Positions 46,571-56,534 are shown, counted from the first letter of the stretch. The stretch is 64,000 nt of DNA from Lactococcus garvieae subsp. garvieae (GCF_029024465.1 NZ_CP118950.1:1922001-1986000), one strand, 5' to 3'. Notes: generated by a model from the sequence alone, not told the origin. Made by a program: numbers and translations.

Positions 46571-47773
46571 TTATGGACGAATGAAGCTTACGCCAGCTGT
46601 TGAACATTCACGTGTTGTTCCCCATCCGCCGTTGAAGTTTCCTTCAATAACTGTCATTTTTGAACCAGATACAGAAAGAACAACTGCAACGTGTCCTACG
46701 CCGCCTGCGCCTTGGTTACCTGGTGGGAATACAGCAATTGTACCTGCTGCAGGTCCACTGTTTGCATAAGCAACCCAGTCACCAGCATTCCCCATGTATG
46801 TTGGCATGTTACCACCAAAGTAGTCCCAGACAAATGCAGTACATTGACCAGCAGGATAAGGGTTAGTCCCACTGTGTCCTGGATTTACAGGTTTACCTGG
46901 ATCTGGAGTTGGTTCTGGATCTGGAGTTGGTTCCGGTGTTGGTGTTGGTGTAGAAGAATTGCTATTACCAGCAGTATTACCAGTAGATGGAGCTGGATTA
47001 GAAGCAGCAGGAGCCGCAGCTACAGCTTTTTCTTGTTGAGCTACTACAGACTTAGCTGCAGCGGCTTTTTCAGCGGCTGCTGCTTTTTCAGCGGCTTTTT
47101 CAGCGGCTGCTTTTTGGCTCAATAAATCTTGTTTTTTACCTTCTGCAGTAGTTACTGTAGCTTGGTAGTTTAACTGTGCAACTTTGAGAGCAGCTTCTTG
47201 TGTCGCCAACTCATTAGCTTGTGCATCTAACTCTTGTTGAAGTTTTGTTGCTTCAGCATATTTCTTTTGGTTATCCGCTAACTTCGTTTGAATAGCTTTT
47301 TGATCAGCTTGTTGTTGCTCAATCATTGACTTGTTAGCGCCAGCAACTGTTGCCATTGCTGTCATTTTTTGAATCGCATCTGTTAAAGATTTTGAGTCCA
47401 GTACAGCAGACATATAGTTTGTTGCTGAACCATCAGTTTGTGCACTACGTGCTTGAGCTTCAAGTGCGGTATTGCGCTCCTTGATACTCTCACTCAACTT
47501 TTGAATCTGTTGTGATTGTTCCTTTTGTTGAGCCATCAACTCATTAACTTTTTTAGTCATTGATGTTTGCTTTGATTTTAAAGTGCTTACTTGTGATTGA
47601 ATTGAATCAACTTGTGATTGCGCTTTAGCAGCTTCATTTTTTGCATTAGCGATTTTTGAATCTTGTTGTGCAATTTTTGAATCTGTTGAATCAGCCTTTA
47701 CGGCAGCAAAAGGTGCGCCAGCCGTAAGCACGACTGTCGAAAGCATCAATGCTGTAATAAGTTTTTTCTTCAT
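46571..47773 (-). CDS. Usp45/PcsB-like secreted peptidoglycan hydrolase, copy A
   Basis: The 400-residue product has an Usp45-like signal peptide (MKKKLITALMLS, cleaved near AVKA-DS, residue 27), a long coiled coil (about 30-230, Gln/Lys/Ala-rich), a Ser/Pro/Thr linker with TPEPTPDPEPTPDP repeats and a C-terminal CHAP amidase domain (QCTAFVWDYFGG; Cys and His in GHVAVV). In S. pneumoniae PcsB of this type splits septal peptidoglycan with FtsEX. A WalR-box-like site lies upstream. It is a tandem paralogue of the next gene. Confidence 0.93.
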   Translation of the reverse strand: MKKKLITALMLSTVVLTAGAPFAAVKADSTDSKIAQQDSKIANAKNEAAKAQSQVDSIQSQVSTLKSKQTSMTKKVNELMAQQKEQSQQIQKLSESIKERNTALEAQARSAQTDGSATNYMSAVLDSKSLTDAIQKMTAMATVAGANKSMIEQQQADQKAIQTKLADNQKKYAEATKLQQELDAQANELATQEAALKVAQLNYQATVTTAEGKKQDLLSQKAAAEKAAEKAAAAEKAAAAKSVVAQQEKAVAAAPAASNPAPSTGNTAGNSNSSTPTPTPEPTPDPEPTPDPGKPVNPGHSGTNPYPAGQCTAFVWDYFGGNMPTYMGNAGDWVAYANSGPAAGTIAVFPPGNQGAGGVGHVAVVLSVSGSKMTVIEGNFNGGWGTTRECSTAGVSFIRP

Positions 47774-47846
47774 AAAATTTTAAATTTGCCTCCCTAGGTT
47801 AGTTCGGTGAATATAGTATATTGTATCATGTGCCCACACCCATTTT

Positions 47847-47863
47847 GTAACAAAACAATTACA
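47847..47863 (-). promoter_or_regulatory. WalR-box-like site upstream of copy A
   Basis: TGTAAT-N5-TGTTAC on the minus strand fits the WalR/VicR consensus TGTWAH-N5-TGTWAH at every fixed position, 74 bases before the gene. PcsB genes in streptococci depend on this regulator. Confidence 0.6.
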
Positions 47864-47911
47864 GTTACGTTTAAGTTTGTTTCTGTCGATTTCTATTTTT
47901 TATCAATGGAC

Positions 47912-47943
47912 AAAAAAACAAGCAATATTCATTACTTGTTTTG
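47912..47943 (-). terminator. Terminator after the second Usp45-like gene
   Basis: AAAACAAG-x-AAT arms with ATT-x-CTTGTTTT and a T run on the minus strand. Confidence 0.82.
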
Positions 47944-47952
47944 AATTATTTC

Positions 47953-49338
47953 TTATGGACGGATGAAACTTACACCTGCAGCTGAAACTTCGCGAGTTGT
48001 GCGGATACCTAAACCGCCACCATTAGGTCCTGAGAAGTTTGTTTCTGAGACAGTAAGTTTATTACCATTTACAGCTGTGACCACGGCAACGTGACCTACA
48101 CCACCGGCACCTTGATTCCCTGGAGGGAACACCGCAATTGTGCCAACTGCTGGTCCACTATTTGCGTAAACTACCCAGTCACCAGCGTTACCGGCATAAG
48201 TAGGGATGCTTCCACCGAAGTATTCCCAAACACCCCAAGTACATTGTCCCCATGGATAAGGATTGCTCAAGCTTGATCCTGGAGTACTTGTTGAACCTGA
48301 ACCTCCAGATGCATTATTATTGTTAGTGTTGTTGCTGTTGTTAGTGTTATTTGAACCAGTACTTGTATTTGAGTTTGAACCAGTATTCGTAGTGGTTGTG
48401 TTGTTATTTGATGCTGGTTTGCTTTCTTCTACAGCTGGCGTTGATGCTGCTGGTGCAGAGGCCGCTGGAGCTGTCTCAACAACAGGTGCTGTAACAACAG
48501 GTACTGTTTCTGTACTTGCAGTTGATTTATTTTCGCTCTTAGATGCTGCAGCTTGTTCTGCTTGTGCTTTTTGAGCGGCTTGAGCGGCTTGAGCAGCTTG
48601 CTCTGCTTTCGCTTGTTGAGCTTCCACTGCTGCAGCTTGTTTAGCTGCGGCTTCTTGAGCAGCTACTGCAGCTGCTTTTTGGTCAATCAAACTTTGTTTT
48701 TTGCTCTCAGAGTTAGCAATTGTTGTTTGATAATTTAACTGAGCAACTTTGAGGGCGGCTTCTTGGCTTGCCAACTCGTTACTTTGTGCTTCTAACTCTT
48801 GTTGAAGTTTTGTAGCTTTAGCGTATTTTGCTTCATTATCTTTTAACTTGGCTTGAATAGCTTTTTCATCTTCTTGTTGTTTTTCAAGCATGGCTTTGTT
48901 GGCACCAGAAACGGTTGCCATCGCTGTCATTTTTTGAATTGCATCAGTCAAAGATTTTGAATCCAAGATAGTAGACATGTAGTCTGTCGCTGAACCGCTT
49001 GTTTGAGCGCTACGTGCTTGTGCTTCAAGAGCTGTGTTACGTTCTTTGATGTCTTTGTGCAAACGAGCAATCTCTGCTGATTGTTCTTTTTGCTCCTTCA
49101 TCAATTTATTTACTTCATTTGCTGTTGAAGTTTTTTTAGATTGTAAGCTATTTACTTGTGATTGAATCGCATCTACTTTTGCTTGCGCTTCAGCAGAAGA
49201 ACCTTTAGCAGCGTTGATTGCTGCATCTTGTTTTGCGATTTGATCGTCTGTGCTGTCCGCTTTTACCGCTCCAAGGCTTGCGCCCGATGATAAAATGACT
49301 GTCGACAACATCAATGCGGTGATAAGTTTCTTTTTCAT
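47953..49338 (-). CDS. Usp45/PcsB-like secreted peptidoglycan hydrolase, copy B
   Basis: The 461-residue product shares the copy A plan: signal peptide MKKKLITALMLS, coiled coil to about 240, an Ala/Gln-rich stretch, a long Ser/Asn/Thr linker (about 280-350) and CHAP domain (QCTWGVWEYFGG, GHVAVV). The ATG at 49338 follows GAAGAAAAG; an upstream in-frame start at 49413 adds 25 unrelated residues. A TTGATT-17-TATACT promoter is at 49396-49424. It directly follows mreD, as pcsB does in streptococci. Confidence 0.93.
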   Translation of the reverse strand: MKKKLITALMLSTVILSSGASLGAVKADSTDDQIAKQDAAINAAKGSSAEAQAKVDAIQSQVNSLQSKKTSTANEVNKLMKEQKEQSAEIARLHKDIKERNTALEAQARSAQTSGSATDYMSTILDSKSLTDAIQKMTAMATVSGANKAMLEKQQEDEKAIQAKLKDNEAKYAKATKLQQELEAQSNELASQEAALKVAQLNYQTTIANSESKKQSLIDQKAAAVAAQEAAAKQAAAVEAQQAKAEQAAQAAQAAQKAQAEQAAASKSENKSTASTETVPVVTAPVVETAPAASAPAASTPAVEESKPASNNNTTTTNTGSNSNTSTGSNNTNNSNNTNNNNASGGSGSTSTPGSSLSNPYPWGQCTWGVWEYFGGSIPTYAGNAGDWVVYANSGPAVGTIAVFPPGNQGAGGVGHVAVVTAVNGNKLTVSETNFSGPNGGGLGIRTTREVSAAGVSFIRP

Positions 49339-49395
49339 AGTTTTCTTTTCTTCCCGTTTTCTATAATTTATAAATATAACGCTAAGATAGTCCCA

Positions 49396-49424
49396 AGTAT
49401 AACACTCTTTCATAACCTAATCAA
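49396..49424 (-). promoter_or_regulatory. Promoter of Usp45-like copy B
   Basis: TTGATT (49419-49424), 17 bases, TGT-TATACT (49396-49401). Confidence 0.7.
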
Positions 49425-49470
49425 GTCAATTTAATTTCTTTAAGAATACTTTTTTTACTCTTTAATTACA

Positions 49471-49502
49471 AAAAGATGTTCACCGAAGGCGATACATCTT
49501 TT
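49471..49502 (-). terminator. Hairpin at the end of mreD
   Basis: AAAAGATGT/ACATCTTTT with an inner ATCGCC-TTC-GGTGA stem overlaps the last codons of mreD; T5 follows. Confidence 0.8.
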
Positions 49503-49986
49503 CTAAAGGCCATTGCAGCAGTATTGCAAAGACAATATTTAAGGCTAATGTTGGTGCAAGTTGTCTAACGATAAATGAGACAAAATTGACATTGACAACA
49601 CCCACCAAGTTAACAATAAGTGTACTTAAAACTTGGAAAGCAAAAACAATGATAATCACTGTAAATAAACGTGTCCAGCGGTTAGTAAATACAACAGTTT
49701 GGATTTGATAAACAAAAAGAGCAATAAGGGGCAAAATCAAACTGGCAATACCAAAAATTCCTAAAAAGTAACTGTCATAGACAATTCCCAAAAGAACACC
49801 TACGATGAGAACATAGCTATGACGGTGCTGTGTCACAGTATATACCATGAAAATGAGCAGCAGGTGGCTTACAGGCATGATACTTCCACCGGACAAAGCC
49901 GTAAAGAAATGCGTCAGCTGCCCATCAAGCAAGAGCAGGAAAAAAAGAAATAGAGGACTAAAAAATTGAAAGCTAAAACGACTCAT
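49480..49986 (-). CDS. mreD: Rod shape-determining protein MreD
   Basis: This 168-residue membrane protein has about five helices and works with MreC in side-wall synthesis at midcell of ovococci. Sequence is divergent but position after mreC, size and the C-terminal LQWPLEKMYRLR-type end fit. GGAGG precedes the ATG. It starts 2 bases after the mreC stop. Confidence 0.9.
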   Translation of the reverse strand: MSRFSFQFFSPLFLFFLLLLDGQLTHFFTALSGGSIMPVSHLLLIFMVYTVTQHRHSYVLIVGVLLGIVYDSYFLGIFGIASLILPLIALFVYQIQTVVFTNRWTRLFTVIIIVFAFQVLSTLIVNLVGVVNVNFVSFIVRQLAPTLALNIVFAILLQWPLEKMYRLR

Positions 49987-49988
49987 AT

Positions 49989-50846
49989 TTAGTTGCCTCC
50001 AATCATGCCTTGAATCACAAAGACAAACCGGATATCATACAAATTGCTGGCAGGTTTCACATATACTTTACGGTTCAAGCCTTGATCTGTTTCTTTAACA
50101 TCAATTACTGTTCCAAGCAGGAGACCACGTGGTGAATCTCCTCCAAGACCGCTAGTAACAACCTGGCTTCCCTTTTCGATATTGCCTTCCCCCACTAAAG
50201 ATGTGACAACATAAGCATTCTGATCCTCATCATAGCTCGCAAGAAGTCCATTTACTGGATCACTCGGGCTACCCAGGCGAACGGGGATTTTAGCATCAAT
50301 ACCTTTATCGGAGCTCAGCAAGGAAACTTTAGAGGAATTTTCGTTTACCTGACTTACACGCCCAATAACACCCCCATTAGCCATAACGAGTTGACGGTTT
50401 TTGATACCTTGTTTACTCCCACTGTCAATAACGAGCGTATCTGCCCAGCTGGCAGGATTACGTGTAATCACATTTGCCGAAATACTCTTATAGTCTGTCA
50501 ATGTTTCTTGAAGCTTCAAGGCTTCTTTTAATTCTTTATTTTCAACTTCTAGACTTTCTTGATTATTTTTCGTACTGCTTAAGTCTGCCACCTGTGTTTT
50601 CAATGACTGATTTTGTTTATATGTATCAAAAAGATTGCCCACTTGATTGGCTTTGTCCTGAACAAAACGGATCGGTGCACCAATAATTCTGTCTATGGTT
50701 CCTGTACCATCATTAATAATTTGCGTCATCGTTGATGGATTTTTATTATTCTTAAAATTATCAGCCGAGATGAAGATTGCTGTAAATGCTGAAATAACAA
50801 TAATTAAGGCGATAATAATCATTTTACTAAGATTGAATTTTTTCAC
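49989..50846 (-). CDS. mreC: Rod shape-determining protein MreC
   Basis: This 285-residue protein has one N-terminal membrane helix (9-29), a coiled coil (about 65-105) and two beta-barrel domains (GVIGRVSQV, GLLASYDEDQ, VTSGLGGDSPRGLLLG). It organises peripheral peptidoglycan synthesis. Start is GTG at 50846 with AAGGG upstream; the ATG 8 bases ahead is in another frame. Confidence 0.95.
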   Translation of the reverse strand: MKKFNLSKMIIIALIIVISAFTAIFISADNFKNNKNPSTMTQIINDGTGTIDRIIGAPIRFVQDKANQVGNLFDTYKQNQSLKTQVADLSSTKNNQESLEVENKELKEALKLQETLTDYKSISANVITRNPASWADTLVIDSGSKQGIKNRQLVMANGGVIGRVSQVNENSSKVSLLSSDKGIDAKIPVRLGSPSDPVNGLLASYDEDQNAYVVTSLVGEGNIEKGSQVVTSGLGGDSPRGLLLGTVIDVKETDQGLNRKVYVKPASNLYDIRFVFVIQGMIGGN

Positions 50847-50965
50847 TGTTCATATTTCCCTTCGCAAGAGCTTTGTTTAGCCTCTTTATTTTATCAAAAT
50901 TGTCAACTTTTTGATAGAATATAATTAAATTTTCTTCTATAAAATTATATCGGAGGGCCGTAAAT

Positions 50966-51418
50966 ATGACACAACAAGAAATTCCAGTCTTCGGTGAAAA
51001 AATTGCCGGAGTCGATTACCAATACCGTTATGGAGTGTATGGGATTGTTTCACGTGAAAACAAGAGCCAAATCTGCCTTGTTCAAGCACCAAACGGGGCC
51101 TTTTTTCTCCCTGGCGGAGAAATTGAAGCAGATGAAAATCATGCCCGCGCTTTAGAAAGAGAACTTCTGGAAGAGTTAGGGGCGACTGCGACCTTAGGCC
51201 GATATTTCGGTCAAGCCGACGAATATTTTTATAGCTCACATCGGGATAAATATTTTTGCAATCCTGCTTACATCTACGAGACTCTGGAGGTTCATTTTGA
51301 TCAGGCTCCTCTTGAAGATTTCAATAAAATTTTCTGGTTTGATGTGCCGACTGCTTTGGCGAAACTCAAGCGGGGATCTCATAAGTGGGGCGTGGAACAA
51401 TGGCTTAAGACCAAATAA
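50966..51418 (+). CDS. NUDIX hydrolase
   Basis: The 150-residue protein has a Nudix box GGEIEADENHARALERELLEELG (about 51-73) and hydrolyses nucleoside diphosphate-type substrates. GGAGGG precedes the ATG. Single gene divergent from mreC; substrate unknown. Confidence 0.93.
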   Translation: MTQQEIPVFGEKIAGVDYQYRYGVYGIVSRENKSQICLVQAPNGAFFLPGGEIEADENHARALERELLEELGATATLGRYFGQADEYFYSSHRDKYFCNPAYIYETLEVHFDQAPLEDFNKIFWFDVPTALAKLKRGSHKWGVEQWLKTK

Positions 51419-51446
51419 AAAGAAGGAGTCCTCTCCTTCTTTTTAT
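51417..51446. terminator. Bidirectional terminator
   Basis: AAAAAGAAGGAG-TCCT-CTCCTTCTTTTT. Confidence 0.95.
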
Positions 51447-52114
51447 TTTTCTATAATTTTCACACCGGCTTGTCCTGCAACAATAACTTTTTTGACCATG
51501 TTATTAAACAAACCATGCTCGACAACTCCCACTGTTAAGTCAAGCTCTTCAGCCAACTTTTCTGGCTCAGTAATCTTTTCGATATGCAAATCAATAATAT
51601 AATGTTGCATATCAGTTATAAGTTTATCTTGGCCATTCATACGCCATGTTGGGCCATAACCTGCCGCTTCAAATTTTCGGAACAACTGCTCTGAACCATA
51701 AGGAATGACTTCAACAGGAACTTTAAAACTTCCAAGATTTTGTGAAAGTTTACTTTCATCAACAATCCAAATATAATCTTTAGAATATGTGGCTACGATT
51801 TTTTCCATCAGCAAGGCTGCACCGCCACCTTTAATCCCATTAAGGGCTGTATCAATTTCATCTGCACCATCTACTGTCACATCAACATGGTCCACTTCAT
51901 CAATTGATTTTAAAGGAATATTAAGACTTGCAGCTTGCTGACTGGTTACATTTGATGTCGTAACGCCAACAATATTTAGACCTTCTTCCTTAACACGACG
52001 TCCCAGTTCTTCCACAAAGAAAGCCGCCGTTGAACCTGTGCCTAAACCAACAATCATACCAGACTTCACGTATTCAGCTGCTTTTATACCTACTTGTTTT
52101 TTTAAATTTTCCAT
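51443..52114 (-). CDS. rpiA: Ribose-5-phosphate isomerase A
   Basis: The 223-residue enzyme interconverts ribose 5-phosphate and ribulose 5-phosphate. [16 protein letters not shown] and DGADEID are its signatures. The start MENLKKQVG at 52114 has AGGGA upstream; the upstream in-frame ATG at 52144 adds ten residues without site. Single gene with terminator on either side. Confidence 0.97.
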   Translation of the reverse strand: MENLKKQVGIKAAEYVKSGMIVGLGTGSTAAFFVEELGRRVKEEGLNIVGVTTSNVTSQQAASLNIPLKSIDEVDHVDVTVDGADEIDTALNGIKGGGAALLMEKIVATYSKDYIWIVDESKLSQNLGSFKVPVEVIPYGSEQLFRKFEAAGYGPTWRMNGQDKLITDMQHYIIDLHIEKITEPEKLAEELDLTVGVVEHGLFNNMVKKVIVAGQAGVKIIEK

Positions 52115-52152
52115 TTGTAAAATCCCTTCAAATACTCTTCTCAATCATTATA

Positions 52153-52181
52153 ACAAAAAAGCGAAAATAACTCGCTTTTTA
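52153..52181 (-). terminator. Terminator after the ABC permease
   Basis: AAAAAGCGA/TCGCTTTTT stem with T run on the minus strand. Confidence 0.88.
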
Positions 52182-52190
52182 TTTGAAGAG

Positions 52191-53282
52191 CTAAGTTTTT
52201 CTTAAACCTTTCAAAGCCACTACATTAGCTACGTAAAATACAAGAGCAAGCCCCCCTAAAATAAGCAGGTTATTCCCAATTTGAGAGAGGCCCATACCTT
52301 GTTTCACTACTTTTTGAAGTGCATCAACTCCATAATACAGAGGCATAAGATGGGCAATCCAGCGCAAGGGCTCTGCCATTGTGTCGACATTAATAATACC
52401 TGAAAAGAGGAATTGTGGTACGACAGCTATCGGAACAAATTGGATAAATTGAAATTCAGTTTTTGCAAGGGCAGACAACAAAAGTCCAATCAAAAGCGCA
52501 ATCAGAGCAATCAGTAAATTAATCAACAAAACAAAGATGAAGTTCCCCAAAATCTGCATTTGTAAAACATAACGTGTCCAAAGCACAATTAAGCTTGTTT
52601 GAAGGAGGGCGAGGAAACCATAGGCTAAAGTATAACCAGCCACAATTTCAGTCCGTCTGACAGGCGTAACCAGCATTCGCATAAGTGTACCACTGCTTCG
52701 TTCATTAACAAGAGAAATGCCTGATATTAAAAAGACAAAGAAGAAGACGAAGAAGCTGACCAGCAGTGGCGCCAGATTGTCAAACATACTCAATGAACTG
52801 TCTCCATAAAGATAATGACTTTTTACGTTCAGGGTGGGGGGCTCTAACGAGGCTTGCGGCACTTTTTCTACAGAACTTTTTGCTGGGTTTTCTCGCATGA
52901 TCGCTGGGATCTTTTGAGCAACTTGTCCAATCATCTGAGTAAGTGCTTGTGTTTTTGCTGTGTCTCTATTTGCATAGGTTACTTCTATTTCATTTCCTAC
53001 TAGCTGTACAAGGGCATCCAAATTGTGAGCATTTACTGTTTCTCGTTTATCTAACGTTTCTTCTATTTCAATCACTTCTAGTTTATCGTTCTGCTTGAAA
53101 ACTTGTGCTAAAACGTGTTGGTTTTCTTGTAGACCCACACGGTATTTTATATCCGACGGAACTTGAAGAAGAAAATATAAAAGAGTGAGAATGCCAAGAG
53201 GAGCAAAGAAAAGTAAAGCTAAGCTTCGTTTATCTCTCAGTCTTTGGAGCAGTATACGTTTAAAAATCGCTTTAATTCTCAT
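52191..53282 (-). CDS. ABC-2 type exporter permease
   Basis: The 363-residue product begins MRIKAIFKRILL and has an N-terminal helix, a long external loop (about 55-180) and five further helices, the ABC-2 plan. The start ATG is in an ATGATGATG run overlapping the end of the ATPase gene, with AGGTG upstream. It exports an unknown substrate with the adjacent ATPase. Confidence 0.88.
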   Translation of the reverse strand: MRIKAIFKRILLQRLRDKRSLALLFFAPLGILTLLYFLLQVPSDIKYRVGLQENQHVLAQVFKQNDKLEVIEIEETLDKRETVNAHNLDALVQLVGNEIEVTYANRDTAKTQALTQMIGQVAQKIPAIMRENPAKSSVEKVPQASLEPPTLNVKSHYLYGDSSLSMFDNLAPLLVSFFVFFFVFLISGISLVNERSSGTLMRMLVTPVRRTEIVAGYTLAYGFLALLQTSLIVLWTRYVLQMQILGNFIFVLLINLLIALIALLIGLLLSALAKTEFQFIQFVPIAVVPQFLFSGIINVDTMAEPLRWIAHLMPLYYGVDALQKVVKQGMGLSQIGNNLLILGGLALVFYVANVVALKGLRKT

Positions 53283-53997
53283 CATCATCACCTGCTTGTG
53301 CTGCTTGAATAAATGCCTCTTCCACAGTAGAAACATGGAACTGGGATTTAAGGGCTTCAGGACTTCCTTGGGCCACAAAGTGCCCGTCTCTTAATAAAAT
53401 AACTCGATCACACCGCTCTGCCTCATCCATGACGTGTGTCGTCATAAGAATAGCTTTGCCCATCCCTGCTTGTCGTTTAAGCTCTGTCCATATTTCCTGT
53501 CGAAGTTCTGGATCAATACCAACGGTGGGCTCATCCAGACATAGTAAAGGGGCATTCGTCTGTAGGGCAATGGCCAAAGACAAGCGGCGTTTCATCCCGC
53601 CAGAATATTTTGAGACAGCTTTGGACAAGGCGGATGTTAACCCCACGGTTTGAGCAGCTTTAAGCAGCTCCTCTTCACTTATTTTTCCTTGAAGGGCGCC
53701 GAAAAATTCCATATTTTGTTTGCCTGTAAGTTCTGCAAACAAGGCATCCGACTGTGCCATATAGCCAATCTTACGCATCACTTTGCGGTTAGGAATCTGG
53801 ATGTCAAGGAGTTTGATTTCCCCACTATTAGGAGCAACAATCCCGAGCAATGCATTTATAAAAGTTGACTTTCCTGAACCTGAAGGACCAATGAGTCCCA
53901 CAATTTCTCCTGCAAATAGACTTAAAGATAGGTTTTTCAAAACCACCTCTTTTTCAAATTGGACACTTAAATTTTTTACAGAAACTACTTCTTCCAT
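53272..53997 (-). CDS. ABC transporter ATP-binding protein
   Basis: The 241-residue ATPase has Walker A GPSGSGKST (36-44), signature YSGGMKRR, Walker B LLCLDEPTVGIDP and the H-loop TTHVMDEA. It pairs with the permease with which it overlaps. AAGGAG lies in the end of rsuA, so it is read after rsuA. Confidence 0.95.
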   Translation of the reverse strand: MEEVVSVKNLSVQFEKEVVLKNLSLSLFAGEIVGLIGPSGSGKSTFINALLGIVAPNSGEIKLLDIQIPNRKVMRKIGYMAQSDALFAELTGKQNMEFFGALQGKISEEELLKAAQTVGLTSALSKAVSKYSGGMKRRLSLAIALQTNAPLLCLDEPTVGIDPELRQEIWTELKRQAGMGKAILMTTHVMDEAERCDRVILLRDGHFVAQGSPEALKSQFHVSTVEEAFIQAAQAGDDDEN

Positions 53998-53999
53998 AG

Positions 54000-54710
54000 C
54001 TACTCCTTGAGTTTTAAAATTTCCTCTTCTGTGAGCGGACGATACGCGCCCAAAGTTAATGCCTTATCCAGTTTTAAACTTCCCATACGTATCCGTTTGA
54101 GATAAGTTACCTTCATCCCTACAGCTTCAAACATTCGTTTGACCTGATGAAATTTCCCCTCATGAATAATGAGGCGGATGTCACTTTTACTCTCCTCTGA
54201 TTTCTCAATAAAAAGTTGACCTGGTTTGACGTTCTCTCCAGATTTCAAGGTCAAACCTGCTGCAAATTCTCGAACTGTCTCTTGTGTAACTTGGCCTTGG
54301 ATTTGAGCAAAATATTCTTTTTCCACATGTTTCTTGGGGCTCAAGAGATTATGACTGAGTGGTCCATCATTTGTCAGCAAAAGAAGGCCTTCTGTATCTT
54401 TATCTAAACGCCCTACAGGAAAAAGATCTTCGCGAAAATCTTGAGCCTTTAATAATTCAACAACTGTTTTGTCCTTATTATCCTTTGTCGCCGAAACAAC
54501 ACCAGCAGGTTTATTAAGGAGATAATAATAAAATTCTTGATAAACTAGGGGCTGGCCATCATAGTTTACACTGTCTTTACCTGGCTCAACATGTCGTTTG
54601 CCATCTTTCACCTTCTGATCATTCACTGTCACTTTTCCTGTCTTCAGAATCACCTTCACTTCTTTACGTGATCCGAGTCCGGCTTCCGCCAAATATTTAT
54701 CCAATCTCAT
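54000..54710 (-). CDS. rsuA: 16S rRNA pseudouridine synthase (RsuA family)
   Basis: The 236-residue enzyme has an N-terminal S4 domain (MRLDKYLAEAGLGSRKEV) and a catalytic domain with GRLDKDTEGLLLLTNDG (catalytic Asp in RLD). The RsuA form modifies U516 of 16S rRNA; related RluB/E/F differ mainly in target. No Shine-Dalgarno; TAAAAT ends 6 bases before the ATG. It begins the operon with the ABC exporter. Confidence 0.9.
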   Translation of the reverse strand: MRLDKYLAEAGLGSRKEVKVILKTGKVTVNDQKVKDGKRHVEPGKDSVNYDGQPLVYQEFYYYLLNKPAGVVSATKDNKDKTVVELLKAQDFREDLFPVGRLDKDTEGLLLLTNDGPLSHNLLSPKKHVEKEYFAQIQGQVTQETVREFAAGLTLKSGENVKPGQLFIEKSEESKSDIRLIIHEGKFHQVKRMFEAVGMKVTYLKRIRMGSLKLDKALTLGAYRPLTEEEILKLKE

Positions 54711-54840
54711 ACTCTTATTTTACTAGAATTTTGCTCAATATGGATAAGATAAACCTTTAAGAAGGAGTTGACGAATCTTTATTTTTATCACGACTTGTTA
54801 TATAATAAGGCATACTGAAATTAGTAATTAGGATAAAAAT

Positions 54841-56205
54841 ATGATAACAAAAGAATTTGATACTATAGCAGCCATTTCCACACCTTTAGGTGAAGGAGCG
54901 ATTGCTATCGTCCGATTGTCTGGTAGCGATGCGCTCTCAATCGCTAAAAAGGTCTTTCAAGGAAAAGATCTCGATAAAGTAGCTTCACACACCATCAACT
55001 ACGGTCATATATTTGATAAAGACCGTCTCGTTGATGAGGTTATGCTCTCTGTGATGAAAGCTCCTAAAACCTTTACACGTGAGGATCTTGTAGAAATCAA
55101 CACACATGGCGGAATTGCTGTCACTCAAGAAATTTTGCAACTCCTGCTTCGCTCTGGCGCACGCCTCGCTGAACCGGGTGAATTTACTAAACGTGCTTTT
55201 TTAAATGGACGTATTGACTTGGCCCAAGCCGAATCCGTAATGGATTTGATTCGCGCTAAAACAGACCAGGCAGCCAATATTGCTGTAAAACAACTTGATG
55301 GAAGCCTCTCTAACTTGATTAACAACATTCGTCAAGAAATTTTAGAATCACTTGCGCAAGTTGAAGTTAATATTGATTATCCTGAATATGATGACGTTGA
55401 AACAATGACAAGTCAAATGCTTCTGGAAAAAACGGCTCATTTTGAACAGCTTCTGGAAACACTGCTTGCCACAGCTAAACGTGGCAAGATTCTCCGTGAA
55501 GGTTTGAGAACAGCAATCATTGGTCGTCCAAATGTGGGGAAATCAAGTTTGCTCAATCAGCTTTTACGTGAAGAAAAGGCCATTGTTACCGATATAGCAG
55601 GAACAACACGTGATGTTATCACAGAGTTTGCCAATATTGGTGGTGTGCCCCTTGAGTTAATTGATACTGCTGGTATACGAGAAACTGAGGATGTCGTTGA
55701 AAAGATTGGTGTCGAACGTAGTCAAAAAGCCTTAGAAGAAGCCGACTTGGTCTTGCTTGTACTTGATGCTTCATCACCTTTAACTCCTAAAGATCTGGAA
55801 TTATTGGAACTTTCCTCTGCGACAAACCGTATCATCTTGCTGAATAAGACCGATCTACCAGAAAAAATTGAGCTCGAAAAACTCCCTGAAGACTTTATCA
55901 GAATTTCTGCCTTAAAAAATGAAAATCTTGATGCCGTTGAAAAACAAATACGCGCTCTATTTTTCTCTGGGGAAATTGAAGCAAAAGATGCAACTACTCT
56001 TTCCAATGCACGTCATATCGGTCTGGTCGAACAAGCTTTAGATGCTTTGAAAGAAGCAAACAGAGGGTTGGCGATGGGACTTCCTGTGGACCTCATCCAA
56101 GTGGATATCACGCGCTGCTGGCAATTGCTTGGTGAAATAACCGGAGAAGCTGCACCGGATGAACTGATTACTCAGCTTTTCAGCCAGTTCTGTTTAGGAA
56201 AATAA
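54841..56205 (+). CDS. mnmE: tRNA modification GTPase MnmE
   Basis: The 454-residue GTPase forms, with MnmG, the 5-carboxymethylaminomethyl group of tRNA wobble U34. It has an N-terminal folate domain, a helical domain and an inserted G domain ([30 protein letters not shown]), and ends with CLGK, the conserved Cys motif. A weak AGGA precedes the ATG. Confidence 0.98.
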   Translation: MITKEFDTIAAISTPLGEGAIAIVRLSGSDALSIAKKVFQGKDLDKVASHTINYGHIFDKDRLVDEVMLSVMKAPKTFTREDLVEINTHGGIAVTQEILQLLLRSGARLAEPGEFTKRAFLNGRIDLAQAESVMDLIRAKTDQAANIAVKQLDGSLSNLINNIRQEILESLAQVEVNIDYPEYDDVETMTSQMLLEKTAHFEQLLETLLATAKRGKILREGLRTAIIGRPNVGKSSLLNQLLREEKAIVTDIAGTTRDVITEFANIGGVPLELIDTAGIRETEDVVEKIGVERSQKALEEADLVLLVLDASSPLTPKDLELLELSSATNRIILLNKTDLPEKIELEKLPEDFIRISALKNENLDAVEKQIRALFFSGEIEAKDATTLSNARHIGLVEQALDALKEANRGLAMGLPVDLIQVDITRCWQLLGEITGEAAPDELITQLFSQFCLGK

Positions 56206-56241
56206 AAAACATAAGTCGGAGATACTCCGCTTATGTTTTTT
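56205..56241. terminator. Bidirectional terminator after mnmE
   Basis: AAAAACATAAG-x-CGGAG paired with CTCCG-x-TTATGTTTTT around a 3-nt loop. Confidence 0.95.
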
Positions 56242-56243
56242 AT

Positions 56244-56498
56244 TTACTGCCAGCCCATAAATAAAGCCAGAAGAATAGATGCTGATCCGATAAATGAAAG
56301 GAAACACAAGGCAAAACCAAAGGTAAAGATACTTGTTCCATCTCCTTCATAGGATCTTCTTGTGCGCTTTCCTTTATAGGCAAACATACTGCTTAAGGAG
56401 AGGAGAGTGAAGATGAACTGCATGGGAAGAGACTGCCATTCGGCAGAAAAATTCATCAGAGAAAGTCCACCACCTAGAAATGCTAAGAGAAGTCCCAT
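56244..56498 (-). CDS. Small membrane protein, 84 residues
   Basis: Three hydrophobic segments (2-18, 26-41, 58-80) with a basic loop KGKRTRRSYEGDG. GAAGGAAA precedes the ATG. It lies 37 bases after the recG stop and probably shares its message. Unknown family. Confidence 0.7.
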   Translation of the reverse strand: MGLLLAFLGGGLSLMNFSAEWQSLPMQFIFTLLSLSSMFAYKGKRTRRSYEGDGTSIFTFGFALCFLSFIGSASILLALFMGWQ

Positions 56499-56534
56499 GT
56501 TTTTTCCTTCTTTCTTGAATTCACAATTTCAACG

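Noticed and set aside
46691-47125. Cys/Trp/Ser-rich plus-strand ORF
   Set aside because: Antisense shadow of the repetitive linker and coiled coil of Usp45-like copy A.
48263-48574. Val/Leu-rich plus-strand ORF
   Set aside because: Antisense shadow of the Ser/Asn/Thr linker of copy B.
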